Shown here: in pieces, positions 6,850 through 12,844 of the stretch
Layout of the letters: each line of letters opens with the position of its first letter
How positions within the stretch are numbered: the first letter of the stretch is position 1
NCBI GenBank assembly: GCA_049642465.1
Contig: JBAROV010000078.1
Span: forward strand, 1-13,453
Source: CAWDPQ01 sp049642465
Lineage (GTDB): Bacteria > Acidobacteriota > Vicinamibacteria > Vicinamibacterales > 2-12-FULL-66-21
Reading direction: 5' to 3'
DNA length: 13,453 nt
The notes under the pieces: model-generated
The model's database searches: none
Told to the model about the DNA's origin: nothing
What the model saw: only the letters and a program-made list of their open reading frames with translations
Made by a program: the position numbers and the translations under genes

Positions 6850-7725
6850 ATGTGTTCGATCAAGGTCATGTCGGTCGTGGAAGCGGAAACCGCTCGCCGG
6901 ACGTTCCTGCGCTCGATGGGTGCGGCCGCCGTCGGTCTCGGCGCTACAGCGGCGGGAGTCCGCGCAGCATCACAGAACCGCGTCCCGTCGCAGTTCGGGA
7001 GAGCCGTGCATTTTGAGAAGGTCATCGACCTCACCCACGTGCTGGAGCCGAACATCCCCAACTATTTCCGGCTCAACATGGAAATCGCCCCGCTGCTGAC
7101 GGTTGAATCGAATGGCGTCTACGTGAACCGCCTGAGCGTGCCCGAGCATTACGGCACGCACTTCGACACGCCCGCGCACTTCATTCGCCGAGGCGCCACG
7201 GGCGAGAGCATCGCACCGGAGCAGTTGGTCGGACCGCTGGTGATCATCGATATCGCCGCGCGCGCCTCCTCGGATCCGAACGCCGAAGTCAGCGTGGCCG
7301 ATCTCGAACGGTGGGAAGGGCAGAACGGCCGCATTCCGCGAGGGGCCTTCGTCGCGATGTATTCGAACTGGGCAAAGCGATGGCCCACCGCAGCGTACCT
7401 CAACGAAGACGACAGGGGCACCTACAACTTTCCTGGCTTCGGCGGCGAGGCTGCTCGGTTCCTGATCGAGGAGCGGGACATCATCGGCATCGGCTGCGAC
7501 TCTCACAGCCTCGACATCGGCCCGAGCGCCAGCTATCCCGCTCACTTTGCTGTCCTTGGCGCCGGAAAGATTGGCGTCGAGAATTTCGCGGGCCTGGACA
7601 ACGTGCTGCGCCAGATCGAGCGACGCAAGCAGGCAGGTACCGAGGGACACCCGCTGATCTTCATCGGTGGCTTGAAGACGCGCGGTGGATCAGGCAGCCC
7701 GATACGGGCCCTCGCGCTCGTGTAA
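6850..7725 (+). CDS. Tat-exported cyclase family protein (kynurenine formamidase-like metal hydrolase)
   Basis: The 291-residue protein has a twin-arginine leader: A-R16-R17-T-F-L followed by a hydrophobic stretch (GAAAVGLGATAAG), with cleavage probably after VRA (residue 39). The mature part holds the cyclase-family metal motif H100-x-G-T-H104-x-D106-x-P-x-H110 (HYGTHFDTPAH). A second conserved block is GIGCDSHSLDIGPS. Relatives hydrolyse amides or lactones, such as N-formylkynurenine, with divalent metals. The substrate cannot be told from sequence. Tat export implies that the folded metalloenzyme works in the periplasm. A GGAAGGA site lies 8 nt before the ATG; Met7 (6868) is a less likely start. 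The stop is followed directly by a duplicated stretch that resembles the MOSC gene start. Confidence 0.87.
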   Translation: MCSIKVMSVVEAETARRTFLRSMGAAAVGLGATAAGVRAASQNRVPSQFGRAVHFEKVIDLTHVLEPNIPNYFRLNMEIAPLLTVESNGVYVNRLSVPEHYGTHFDTPAHFIRRGATGESIAPEQLVGPLVIIDIAARASSDPNAEVSVADLERWEGQNGRIPRGAFVAMYSNWAKRWPTAAYLNEDDRGTYNFPGFGGEAARFLIEERDIIGIGCDSHSLDIGPSASYPAHFAVLGAGKIGVENFAGLDNVLRQIERRKQAGTEGHPLIFIGGLKTRGGSGSPIRALALV

Positions 7726-7791
7726 AGGCTGTATACCGACGTCGCAGCAATTCGGCGGTATGACGTGAAGTCGATGGCGCGAGAGCGCCTG
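7714..7791 (+). repeat. Diverged repeat, copy B: cyclase 3' end plus MOSC gene start
   Basis: Positions 7714-7791 align with 8755-8836 at 64 of 77 compared positions, with a roughly 4-nt gap at the MOSC start codon. The copies share a run of 16 identical bases, CGTGAAGTCGATGGCG. Copy B covers the last codons and stop of the cyclase gene and continues into the MOSC-like stretch. Confidence 0.75.
7741..7791 (+). pseudogene. Remnant of a MOSC-protein gene start
   Basis: Read in frame from 7741, this stretch gives VAAIRRYDVKSMARERL. The intact MOSC protein encoded at 8780 starts M-T-VAAIWRYPVKSMAGERL, so 14 of these 17 residues match. The start codon is lost in a small deletion, and beyond 7791 the similarity stops. 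The frame stays open to a TGA near 7891 with no family resemblance. It is a gene fragment between the cyclase and MBL-fold genes, not a functional ORF. Confidence 0.7.
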
Positions 7792-7910
7792 AGCGTGGCT
7801 GGTCGGGTGCCTCGAGGGCGGCTTCCGAGCCGGACGACTGAGATGCGCACAGTGGCCACGACAGAGAAACGGACACGGAAGGCGCCGGTGTGACGGCCGC
7901 GGGAGGTCAT

Positions 7911-8777
7911 ATGCTGACTGTTCAACTCGTCGGAGGACCTACCGCCGTTCTGGAGTACGCCGGGATACGCTGGCTGACCGACCCGACGCTGTCCCCGCCT
8001 GGCGAGTACGACGGACGGGTGAAGGCGACCGGACCGGCGCTGGACCGCGCGGCGATCGGGTCGATCGACGTCGTCCTGCTCTCGCACGATCATCGCAGCG
8101 ACAATCTCGATCCGGCCGGGCGCGAGTTCCTGCCGAGCGCCAGACGTGTGGTGACCACCGTCGCCGGGGCCGAGCGCTTGGGTGGGAACGTCATCGGACT
8201 CGAGCCGTGGTCCTCGTTCGAGCTGGAACGCCCGGACGGCGGAACGGTGACCGTGATGGCCACCCCCGCCCATCACGGCCCGGATGGAACGGATCACCTC
8301 ACGGGGCCAGTGATCGGCTTTCTGCTAAGTGGACCGGATCTGGAAACCGTGTACGTGTCTGGGGACAACGCGTCGCTCGACGTGGTGCGCACGATAGCGG
8401 AGCGCGCCGGCACCATCGACGTGGCGGTGCTGTTCGCCGGCGCTGCTCAGCGGTCGAGTCTCTTCAAGGGCGCATACCTCACGCTGTCGAGCGACTATGC
8501 CGCCGAAGCGGCGAAGATTCTGGGCGCCCGCGCCGTGGTCCCCGTCCACTTCGAGGGGTGGACCCACTTTACTCAGGGCGCCGAATTCCTGCGCGCCGCA
8601 TTTGCGGGCAACGGAATCACCGACCGGCTCGTGCTCGTGGCCCCTGGGGAGACGGTTCACGTTCGACGTCCGCCAGGTCCTCGGGTGCGAAGAATCGCAG
8701 GTTCCGCTGTCAAATCCGAAGCGGATCGATCGTGCCGCGGGACCAGAGCGCCTGGCGCTCGTGCAGAGGTTGGATAG
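7911..8777 (+). CDS. MBL-fold metallo-hydrolase
   Basis: The protein begins MLTVQLVGGPTAVLEYAGIR, the usual start of small metallo-beta-lactamase-fold hydrolases (UPF0173/RomA-like). It has the zinc motif H59-x-H61-x2-D64 (SHDHRSDNLD), then ATPAHHGPDG (His), VYVSGDNAS (Asp) and VPVHFEGWTH (His), so all expected metal ligands are present. The reaction is hydrolysis of an unknown ester, amide or phosphodiester. ATG 7911 has GGGAGG 4 nt upstream. A GTG at 7890 with GGAAGG 7 nt upstream would add seven residues and is also possible. The last 35 or so residues after VHVRRP look unlike the family and overlap repeat copy A, so the C-terminus was probably altered by rearrangement. The stop lies 2 nt before the MOSC start. 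Confidence 0.85.
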   Translation: MLTVQLVGGPTAVLEYAGIRWLTDPTLSPPGEYDGRVKATGPALDRAAIGSIDVVLLSHDHRSDNLDPAGREFLPSARRVVTTVAGAERLGGNVIGLEPWSSFELERPDGGTVTVMATPAHHGPDGTDHLTGPVIGFLLSGPDLETVYVSGDNASLDVVRTIAERAGTIDVAVLFAGAAQRSSLFKGAYLTLSSDYAAEAAKILGARAVVPVHFEGWTHFTQGAEFLRAAFAGNGITDRLVLVAPGETVHVRRPPGPRVRRIAGSAVKSEADRSCRGTRAPGARAEVG

Positions 8778-8836
8778 CGATGACAGTTGCAGCGATCTGG
8801 CGTTATCCCGTGAAGTCGATGGCGGGAGAGCGCCTG
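8755..8836 (+). repeat. Diverged repeat, copy A: before and at the MOSC gene start
   Basis: This is the partner of the repeat at 7714-7791. Here it covers the last codons of the MBL-fold gene and the first codons of the intact MOSC gene. In the cyclase reading frame, its upstream part reads LALVQ where the cyclase gene ends with LALV and a stop. Confidence 0.75.
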
Positions 8837-9472
8837 CGCGGTGCGGAGTTGACGGGTGCGGGTTTCGTCGGCGATCGAGTCGTGCAGGTCTACGACGCAC
8901 ACGGCCGAATCGTAACCGCCCGGCGGTTCCCTCGGCTCCTGCGCCTCTGCGCGACGCTCGGCCGGGACGGCGAACCGCTGGTGAACGGACTGCCGTGGGA
9001 TTCACGCGAAGTTTCCACGCGCGTTCAAGCCGCTGTCGCGCCGGGCGCAAGGCTCGCGCGGTTTGATGGCCCGGAGCGATTCGACATCCTGCCGTTGCTC
9101 ATTTGCACCGACGGCGCCGTGTCGATGTTCGGTCGTGATGTCCGACGGCTGCGCCCGAATATCCTCATCGCAGGTGTCGACGGAGCTGGCGAGCGACATT
9201 GGCCCGGCGCGACGTTGAGACTGCCTCACGCGGAAATCGCGATCGCCGACCTCCGTGGCCGCTGCGTCATGACGACGTATGACCCGGACACCAACGAACA
9301 GGACCCCGGCGTGCTCCGCGACATCGTTCGTCGCTTTGCCGGACGACTGTGCCTCAATGCGCATGTCTTGCGGCCCGGTCACGTGGAGGAAGGCGATGCC
9401 GTCGACGTGTTCCCGCATGCCAAGGACAGACGCACGTCACCACGTTCTTATGCTCACGGAGGATTCAAGTGA
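8780..9472 (+). CDS. MOSC-domain protein
   Basis: The 230-residue protein starts with the MOSC beta-barrel signature IWRYPVKSMAGERL (6-19) and GAGFVGDRVVQVYD (26-39). It carries the conserved cysteine block DLRGRC162VMTTYDPDT. MOSC domains (molybdenum cofactor sulfurase C-terminal) bind the cofactor and carry sulfur via this Cys. Stand-alone members related to YcbX and YiiM help reduce N-hydroxylated or other xenobiotic compounds. It has no ferredoxin domain, so an electron donor must come from elsewhere. GAGG lies 11 nt upstream, and the MBL stop is only 2 nt away, which suggests translational coupling. Its start is duplicated at 7741-7791. Confidence 0.85.
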   Translation: MTVAAIWRYPVKSMAGERLRGAELTGAGFVGDRVVQVYDAHGRIVTARRFPRLLRLCATLGRDGEPLVNGLPWDSREVSTRVQAAVAPGARLARFDGPERFDILPLLICTDGAVSMFGRDVRRLRPNILIAGVDGAGERHWPGATLRLPHAEIAIADLRGRCVMTTYDPDTNEQDPGVLRDIVRRFAGRLCLNAHVLRPGHVEEGDAVDVFPHAKDRRTSPRSYAHGGFK

Positions 9473-9585
9473 ACAGGAAATCGTTCATGCCGGCAGGTAT
9501 CGCCATCGCACTCTTGAGCAGCGCCGACCCTGTGTCAGCCGCTCCGGTACCCGCACGCGTTGAGGGTTCGTGGCGGTGGAGATGA
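9469..9585 (+). CDS. Short signal-peptide ORF, probably a truncated secreted protein
   Basis: A GTG at 9469 overlaps the MOSC stop by 4 nt (GTGA) and has a strong GGAGGA site (9458-9463) with 5-nt spacing, so translation start is well supported. The 38-residue product has a basic N-terminus (MNRKSFMPAG), a hydrophobic core (IAIALLSSA) and a likely cleavage site after VSA. Only about 14 mature residues follow (APVPARVEGSWRWR) before a TGA. The mature part is too short for a known domain. It looks like the surviving head of a secreted protein lost by deletion or frameshift, but a small exported peptide cannot be excluded. Confidence 0.5.
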   Translation: MNRKSFMPAGIAIALLSSADPVSAAPVPARVEGSWRWR

Positions 9586-9640
9586 AGATGAAGATACACA
9601 GTCGGCGGCCGGACGGCACCAGCAGAGAAAGGTCGGATCA

Positions 9641-10552
9641 ATGCTCTTTGAAACTCCCGTTATCTTCCACAGTCAGGGCGTCCCGCTGGTGGGCCGATTC
9701 CTGCGAACCACAGAATCTCTGGACGAGCGCCAGCCGGCCGTCATCATCGTTGGCTCCTGGCTCACGGTAAAGGAGCAGATGGCAGTGGCATATGGCCGCA
9801 GGCTCGCGGAGGCCGGCTACGCTGCCTTCGTTTTTGATTTCTCCGGATTCGGCCAGAGCGATGGCGAGCCTCGGCAGGCCGAGATCCCCAGGCGAAAGAT
9901 CGCGGACATCCGTGCGGCCGCGGAGTACATCCAGACGGTTTCTTTCGTAGACCCGGCCAGCGTCGGCTGCGTCGCTATCTGCGCGAGCGCGCAGTACGTG
10001 CTCGCCGCCCTGGCGGAAGGCGCGCCGATCCGCTCCTTTGCGAGCGTGGCCGGGTGGTACCACGATCTGGCGTCGCTGGCGCCGTTTTACGGTGGTCAGG
10101 CAGGCGTTGAGCAGCGCCTCGAGCGAGGGCGTGAGGCGCTTGACAAGTATGCGCGGAACCGCGAGCTGGTGCTCGCGCCCGCTTATGCCGATGGCGATGA
10201 GCGCGCTGGCATGCACTTCCGCCTGGATTACTACGCACGACCGGACCGCGGCGCCGTGCCGGCGTGGCGGAATGAGATGGCGGAGATGACATGGTTCTAC
10301 TGGTTCACGTTCAATGGCCTCACCGCCGCCGACCGCGTGACCACGCCGGCGCTGTTCGTGCACTCGGACGGCTGCGTGTTCCCCGACAACGCGAAGCAGG
10401 TGTACGCCAGAGTCAAAGGACCGAAGGAGCTCGTCTGGGCGTCCGGTGCGCAGATCGATTTCTATGATCAACAAGAGCAAGTCGAACAGGCACTTGGTGC
10501 GATCCGTCGGTGGTTCGAGCGTACGATCGCAGGACGGCCGGTCGCCGTGTGA
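9641..10552 (+). CDS. Alpha/beta hydrolase, YcjY/dienelactone hydrolase-like
   Basis: The 303-residue protein has the alpha/beta hydrolase layout: PAVIIVGSW (oxyanion region, 32-40), the strand FVFDFSGFGQSDGEP (63-77), the nucleophile elbow VAICAS116AQY and an acid region HSD243GCVFPDN. The elbow is C-A-S-A-Q rather than G-x-S-x-G, as in YcjY-type relatives. The usual catalytic His near the C-terminus is replaced in SGAQ271IDFYD, so activity is uncertain. The ATG at 9641 is preceded by AAAGG about 8 nt upstream. The frame is open to 9560 but without a good start. It is the last gene of the operon, 55 bp after the short signal-peptide ORF. Substrate unknown. Confidence 0.83.
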   Translation: MLFETPVIFHSQGVPLVGRFLRTTESLDERQPAVIIVGSWLTVKEQMAVAYGRRLAEAGYAAFVFDFSGFGQSDGEPRQAEIPRRKIADIRAAAEYIQTVSFVDPASVGCVAICASAQYVLAALAEGAPIRSFASVAGWYHDLASLAPFYGGQAGVEQRLERGREALDKYARNRELVLAPAYADGDERAGMHFRLDYYARPDRGAVPAWRNEMAEMTWFYWFTFNGLTAADRVTTPALFVHSDGCVFPDNAKQVYARVKGPKELVWASGAQIDFYDQQEQVEQALGAIRRWFERTIAGRPVAV

Positions 10553-10678
10553 GGTGACAAGAGGGTTCCATCTTGACGGCCTTGTTCTCCGCATACTGTG
10601 GAATGGCGAGGATGCCGAACATGTGACGGAGGAATCCCGGTTCGAACACGCGACTGGCGCAGTTTGACTTCCGCGCTC

Positions 10679-10708
10679 TTGACAAACCTGTTTGGTTAGT
10701 AATAACTT
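10679..10708 (+). promoter_or_regulatory. ArsR-gene promoter with overlapping operator
   Basis: TTGACA (10679-10684), an 18-bp spacer and TAACTT (10703-10708) form a sigma-70-type promoter. Between them lie AACC-TGTTT-GGTT and the nested CAAAC-CT-GTTTG inverted repeat, a likely operator for the ArsR protein it drives. The -10 is a poor match; TAATAA (10700-10705) with a 15-bp spacer is the alternative. Confidence 0.5.
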
Positions 10709-10715
10709 ACCGTTA

Positions 10716-11039
10716 GTGGCGACTGACAGAGAGCGGGACGTCTGGGCGGCGCTCGGGGATGGGACGCGCCGAGCGATCGTGCTGATGCTCGCCGCCGGCC
10801 CGATGTCCGTCGGCGATCTGGCGGCGCACCTGCCGGTCACGCGGCCGGCGGTATCGCAGCACCTCAAGGTCCTCAAGGACGCGGGACTCGTCAGCGAAGA
10901 AGCCATGGGAACCCGCCGGATCTACCGGCTCGACGCCGCCGGTGTGGCGGCGCTACGTGAACAGCTCGACGACTTCTGGGATCAGGCCCTGGGCGGCTTT
11001 CGAAAAGTGGTCGAGCGATCGAGGAGAGGCAGGAAATGA
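10716..11039 (+). CDS. ArsR-family winged-helix repressor
   Basis: This 107-residue regulator has the ArsR DNA-binding fold: WAALGDGTRRAIVLML (first helices), MSVGDLAAHLPVTRPAVSQHLKVLKDAGLV (helix-turn-helix) and the wing GTRRIYRLDAAG. I see no cysteine metal motif, so it is not an arsenic or zinc sensor of the SmtB/ArsR type. It fits the group paired with SRPBCC proteins. The start is set at GTG 10716; a TTG at 10692 in the same frame would overlap the promoter. No ribosome site precedes the GTG, and the predicted transcript start is at or next to it, so the message may be leaderless. It overlaps the next gene by 4 nt (ATGA) and probably represses its own operon. Confidence 0.87.
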   Translation: MATDRERDVWAALGDGTRRAIVLMLAAGPMSVGDLAAHLPVTRPAVSQHLKVLKDAGLVSEEAMGTRRIYRLDAAGVAALREQLDDFWDQALGGFRKVVERSRRGRK

Positions 11040-11521
11040 CCCAGTCCGCAACGACGACGACCGTTCGACGTCAAATCCGGGTGAACGCGCCGATCGGCGA
11101 AGCGTTCAAGGTATTCACCGAGCGCTTCGGCGACTTCAAGCCTCGCGAGCACAACCTGCTCCGGGCTCCTATCGCCGAGACCGTGTTCGAGCCGCGAGTC
11201 GGCGGCAACATCTACGATCGCGCGGTCGACGGTACAGAGTGCCGATGGGCGCGGATACTCGCGTTCGAGCCCCCAGACCGCGTCGTCTTCAGCTGGGACA
11301 TCAGCCCGCGGTGGCAGATCGAGACCAACCCCGATCTCACGAGCGAGGTCGAGGTGCGGTTCTTCGCGGAAACGCCCGAGCGCACACGCGTGGAGCTCGA
11401 GCACCGCAACCTCGATCGCCATGGAGCTGGATGGGAGTCCGTGCGCGACGGCGTCGACAACGAGGCCGGCTGGCCGCTATACCTGCAACGCTACGAGGCG
11501 CTGTTCGAACGAAACGCCTGA
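11036..11521 (+). CDS. SRPBCC (AHSA1-like / START-fold) protein
   Basis: The 161-residue product has the SRPBCC pattern: IRVNAPIGEAFKVFTERFGDF (14-34), GGNIYDRAVDGTECRWARILAFEPPDRVVFSWDI (helix-grip strands) and SEVEVRFFAETPERTRVELEHRNLDRHG, ending with a long C-terminal helix (GWPLYLQRYEALFER). Such proteins bind hydrophobic ligands in a deep cavity; this branch is often encoded beside an ArsR regulator. The ATG overlaps the ArsR stop (ATGA), and AGGCAGG sits just upstream. The ligand is unknown. Confidence 0.86.
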   Translation: MTQSATTTTVRRQIRVNAPIGEAFKVFTERFGDFKPREHNLLRAPIAETVFEPRVGGNIYDRAVDGTECRWARILAFEPPDRVVFSWDISPRWQIETNPDLTSEVEVRFFAETPERTRVELEHRNLDRHGAGWESVRDGVDNEAGWPLYLQRYEALFERNA

Positions 11522-11599
11522 CGCGGGCTTACGCAGCGTGAGCGAGTGCAGCGCGATCATCGTCGTCTGTGAGCTGGCTGACCTTAATGCGCCGCGCGA

Positions 11600-12088
11600 T
11601 CACGCGATTGCATAGCCAAGCGCGACTGCGTTGTCACGGACGCGGTCGTCCCTGCTGACGATCGTCATCAACGGCGGCGGCTCACCGAGCAACTCCGCGG
11701 TGGCAAGGTGCACGGCATCAAGCGTGCGAATGGGTTCGACCGGAAACGGCCGCCGAACCCGGGCCAGCACGGCGTCCGTGATCGCCACGACGTAGCAGCG
11801 GCGTTCAAACCGCCGCAGGGCCTGCACCGACGCACGCTCCTGTTCCGTCGTTAATCGTCCGGCAGCATGTGCGCGAAGGATCGCGCGAGCAGTTTCCGCG
11901 AACGTGAGCGCGGAGGTAACCCTGCGTCCCTTCGCCAGAACGGCGCGGCGAGCCTCTGCGTTCCGCTCGAGAAGCGCGGCGACCAACGCGCTGGACTCGA
12001 TATACCGAATGCTCGTAGGACTTGTCTGCGGAGTCGTTTGTGCAGCCGGAGAGGGCCGGGCACCCGCTTTGCGGCTACGCTTCGCCAC
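11600..12088 (-). CDS. PIN-domain toxin, VapC-like
   Basis: PIN-domain ribonucleases of toxin-antitoxin systems cleave RNA with a cluster of acidic residues. Here these are E31 (YIESSAL), E65 (FAETARAI), D124 (LDAVHLATA) and D147/D148 (SRDDRV). The first is Asp in most VapC proteins and Glu here, a variant I believe exists in part of the family. The GTG start at 12088 overlaps the antitoxin stop by 14 nt, which indicates translational coupling. It gives a basic 28-residue extension (MAKRSRKAGARPSPA...) before the fold, so the true start could be further in. The family call is firm from the order of the motifs. Confidence 0.83.
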   Translation of the reverse strand: MAKRSRKAGARPSPAAQTTPQTSPTSIRYIESSALVAALLERNAEARRAVLAKGRRVTSALTFAETARAILRAHAAGRLTTEQERASVQALRRFERRCYVVAITDAVLARVRRPFPVEPIRTLDAVHLATAELLGEPPPLMTIVSRDDRVRDNAVALGYAIA

Positions 12089-12362
12089 GCTCAGCGTCGA
12101 TCAATTCCGCAGCCGTTCCAGGAGGGAGCGCAATATCAGGCCAGTCCTCGGTCGGATCGCCGGCTTCGAGTGGCGGCCGGATCACGCCGGACGCGACGAG
12201 CTCGTCGAAGCGACTCGCCATCCCTGTTGTTCTCGTCCCCGGCGGCACAAGCTCGGCGACCACGCGACCATGCGCCGTGATCGCGATGCGTTCGCCGGCC
12301 TCGATCCGTCTGATGAAACGGCTCAAGTTGTCCTTGAGCTCGCGTATACCCGTAGACGCCAC
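12075..12362 (-). CDS. Phd/YefM-like antitoxin
   Basis: From the GTG at 12362 the product is 95 residues, opening VASTGIRELKDNLSRFIRRI (1-20) and continuing EAGERIAITAHGRVVAELVPP. This is the Phd/YefM DNA-binding fold, where the start and I-R-E-L-K-x-x-L-S pattern is diagnostic. The acidic, proline-rich C-terminal tail (DPTEDWPDIALPPGTAAEL) is the usual toxin-binding region. It lies directly upstream of the PIN toxin gene, overlapping it by 14 nt. The open frame continues upstream to 12713 without coding character. A promoter sits immediately before the GTG, so this start is well placed and the message may be leaderless. Confidence 0.84.
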   Translation of the reverse strand: MASTGIRELKDNLSRFIRRIEAGERIAITAHGRVVAELVPPGTRTTGMASRFDELVASGVIRPPLEAGDPTEDWPDIALPPGTAAELIDAERGEA

Positions 12363-12369
12363 CAGTGAG

Positions 12370-12399
12370 ATTATAGCCACTTGTGGCCACATTTGCCAA
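12370..12399 (-). promoter_or_regulatory. Antitoxin-toxin promoter with palindromic operator
   Basis: On the minus strand TTGGCA (12399-12394), an 18-bp spacer and a perfect TATAAT (12375-12370) form a strong promoter. The start would lie about 7 nt after the -10, at the GTG at 12362. Between them are the 10-bp palindrome TGTGGCCACA (12382-12391) and GCCAC-TT-GTGGC (12376-12387), likely autoregulatory sites for the antitoxin. Confidence 0.6.
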
Positions 12400-12418
12400 G
12401 CGGGCGCGTCCCTTGGGC

Positions 12419-12610
12419 TCAGTGGCCGTGTGCGCCCGACCCCAGTAGATGGGAGAGGACCACAAGGCCAAGGATCGCGAGCGCTACGAACCAGAGCAGA
12501 TACTCCCATCTGCGCGCTGTGCCGCCGAGAACGTCTTGAACCGGCCTCGAACCAATTCCCTGCGCTGGCAGGCGTCCTCGCATCTGCTGCCGCGTGCCGT
12601 ACGGCGTCAT
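12419..12610 (-). CDS. Small protein with one C-terminal membrane helix
   Basis: A 63-residue ORF. Residues 37-56 form a hydrophobic helix (YLLWFVALAILGLVVLSHLL) after a basic RRWE, with a short Gly/His tail (GSGAHGH). The layout suggests a tail-anchored protein with the N-terminus in the cytoplasm. No ribosome site is seen before the ATG at 12610. The open frame continues upstream for 20 codons to a TGA without an obvious start and still looks coding-like (EDPEAARWSIYKPFG), so this could be the 3' part of a broken gene. I recognise no family. It ends 20 bp before the -35 of the antitoxin promoter. Confidence 0.4.
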   Translation of the reverse strand: MTPYGTRQQMRGRLPAQGIGSRPVQDVLGGTARRWEYLLWFVALAILGLVVLSHLLGSGAHGH

Positions 12611-12695
12611 GCCGAAAGGCTTGTAGATTGACCAACGCGCAGCTTCTGGATCTTCGAGCGAAGCTTGTCATCGCCGGCTGACTCGCGTGTACAAC

Positions 12696-12726
12696 AAAAA
12701 GGGCGATGACCATTCGATCACCGCCC
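12696..12726 (-). terminator. Rho-independent terminator for leftward transcription
   Basis: Read on the minus strand: GGGCGGTGA (12726-12718), an 8-nt loop, TCATCGCCC (12709-12701), then TTTTT (12700-12696). Nine pairs include one G-U. No T-run follows on the plus strand, so it acts leftward and would end messages from the RHS/IS side. Confidence 0.7.
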
Positions 12727-12734
12727 TCCTTCGG

Positions 12735-12820
12735 CCGCCTTCGCTCTTCAAGCTACGGCGAGCCAGGCTCCTTCGACTCATGAGAAGGACCGCTCGCTCG
12801 CCCGCTCAGGGCAAGCGCAA
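12735..12820. repeat. REP-like palindromic intergenic element (degenerate)
   Basis: CCGCCTTCGCTCTTCA and AGCTACGGCGAGC form an imperfect hairpin. They are followed by CCTTCGACTC...GCTCGCTC...GCTCAGGGCAAGC, a word pattern I associate with dispersed intergenic repeats in several GC-rich bacteria. The link is from memory; only the partial palindrome is seen directly. Confidence 0.35.
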
Positions 12821-12844
12821 ACTCCCGAACTCCCGAACTCCCGA
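12821..12844. repeat. Three tandem copies of AACTCCCG
   Basis: The 8-mer AACTCCCG occurs three times in a row (12821-12828, 12829-12836, 12837-12844). It is a small slippage-type repeat in non-coding debris. Confidence 0.85.

Noticed and set aside
7796..7811. TGGCTGGTCGGGTGCC as a second sigma-54 promoter before the MBL-fold gene
   Set aside because: It matches only 8 of 12 positions, lies in GC-rich pseudogene debris and has no palindrome upstream.
8207..8779. Long upstream extension of the MOSC frame inside the MBL-fold gene
   Set aside because: Arg/Gly-rich out-of-frame shadow; the MOSC fold starts exactly at the ATG at 8780.
10553..10678. Protein-like minus-strand fragment (FLRHMFGILAIPQYAENKAV)
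   Set aside because: It is short, without a start or family match; treated as chance in an otherwise empty gap.
11527..11543. 7-3-7 hairpin after the SRPBCC gene as a terminator
   Set aside because: No T-run follows on either strand.
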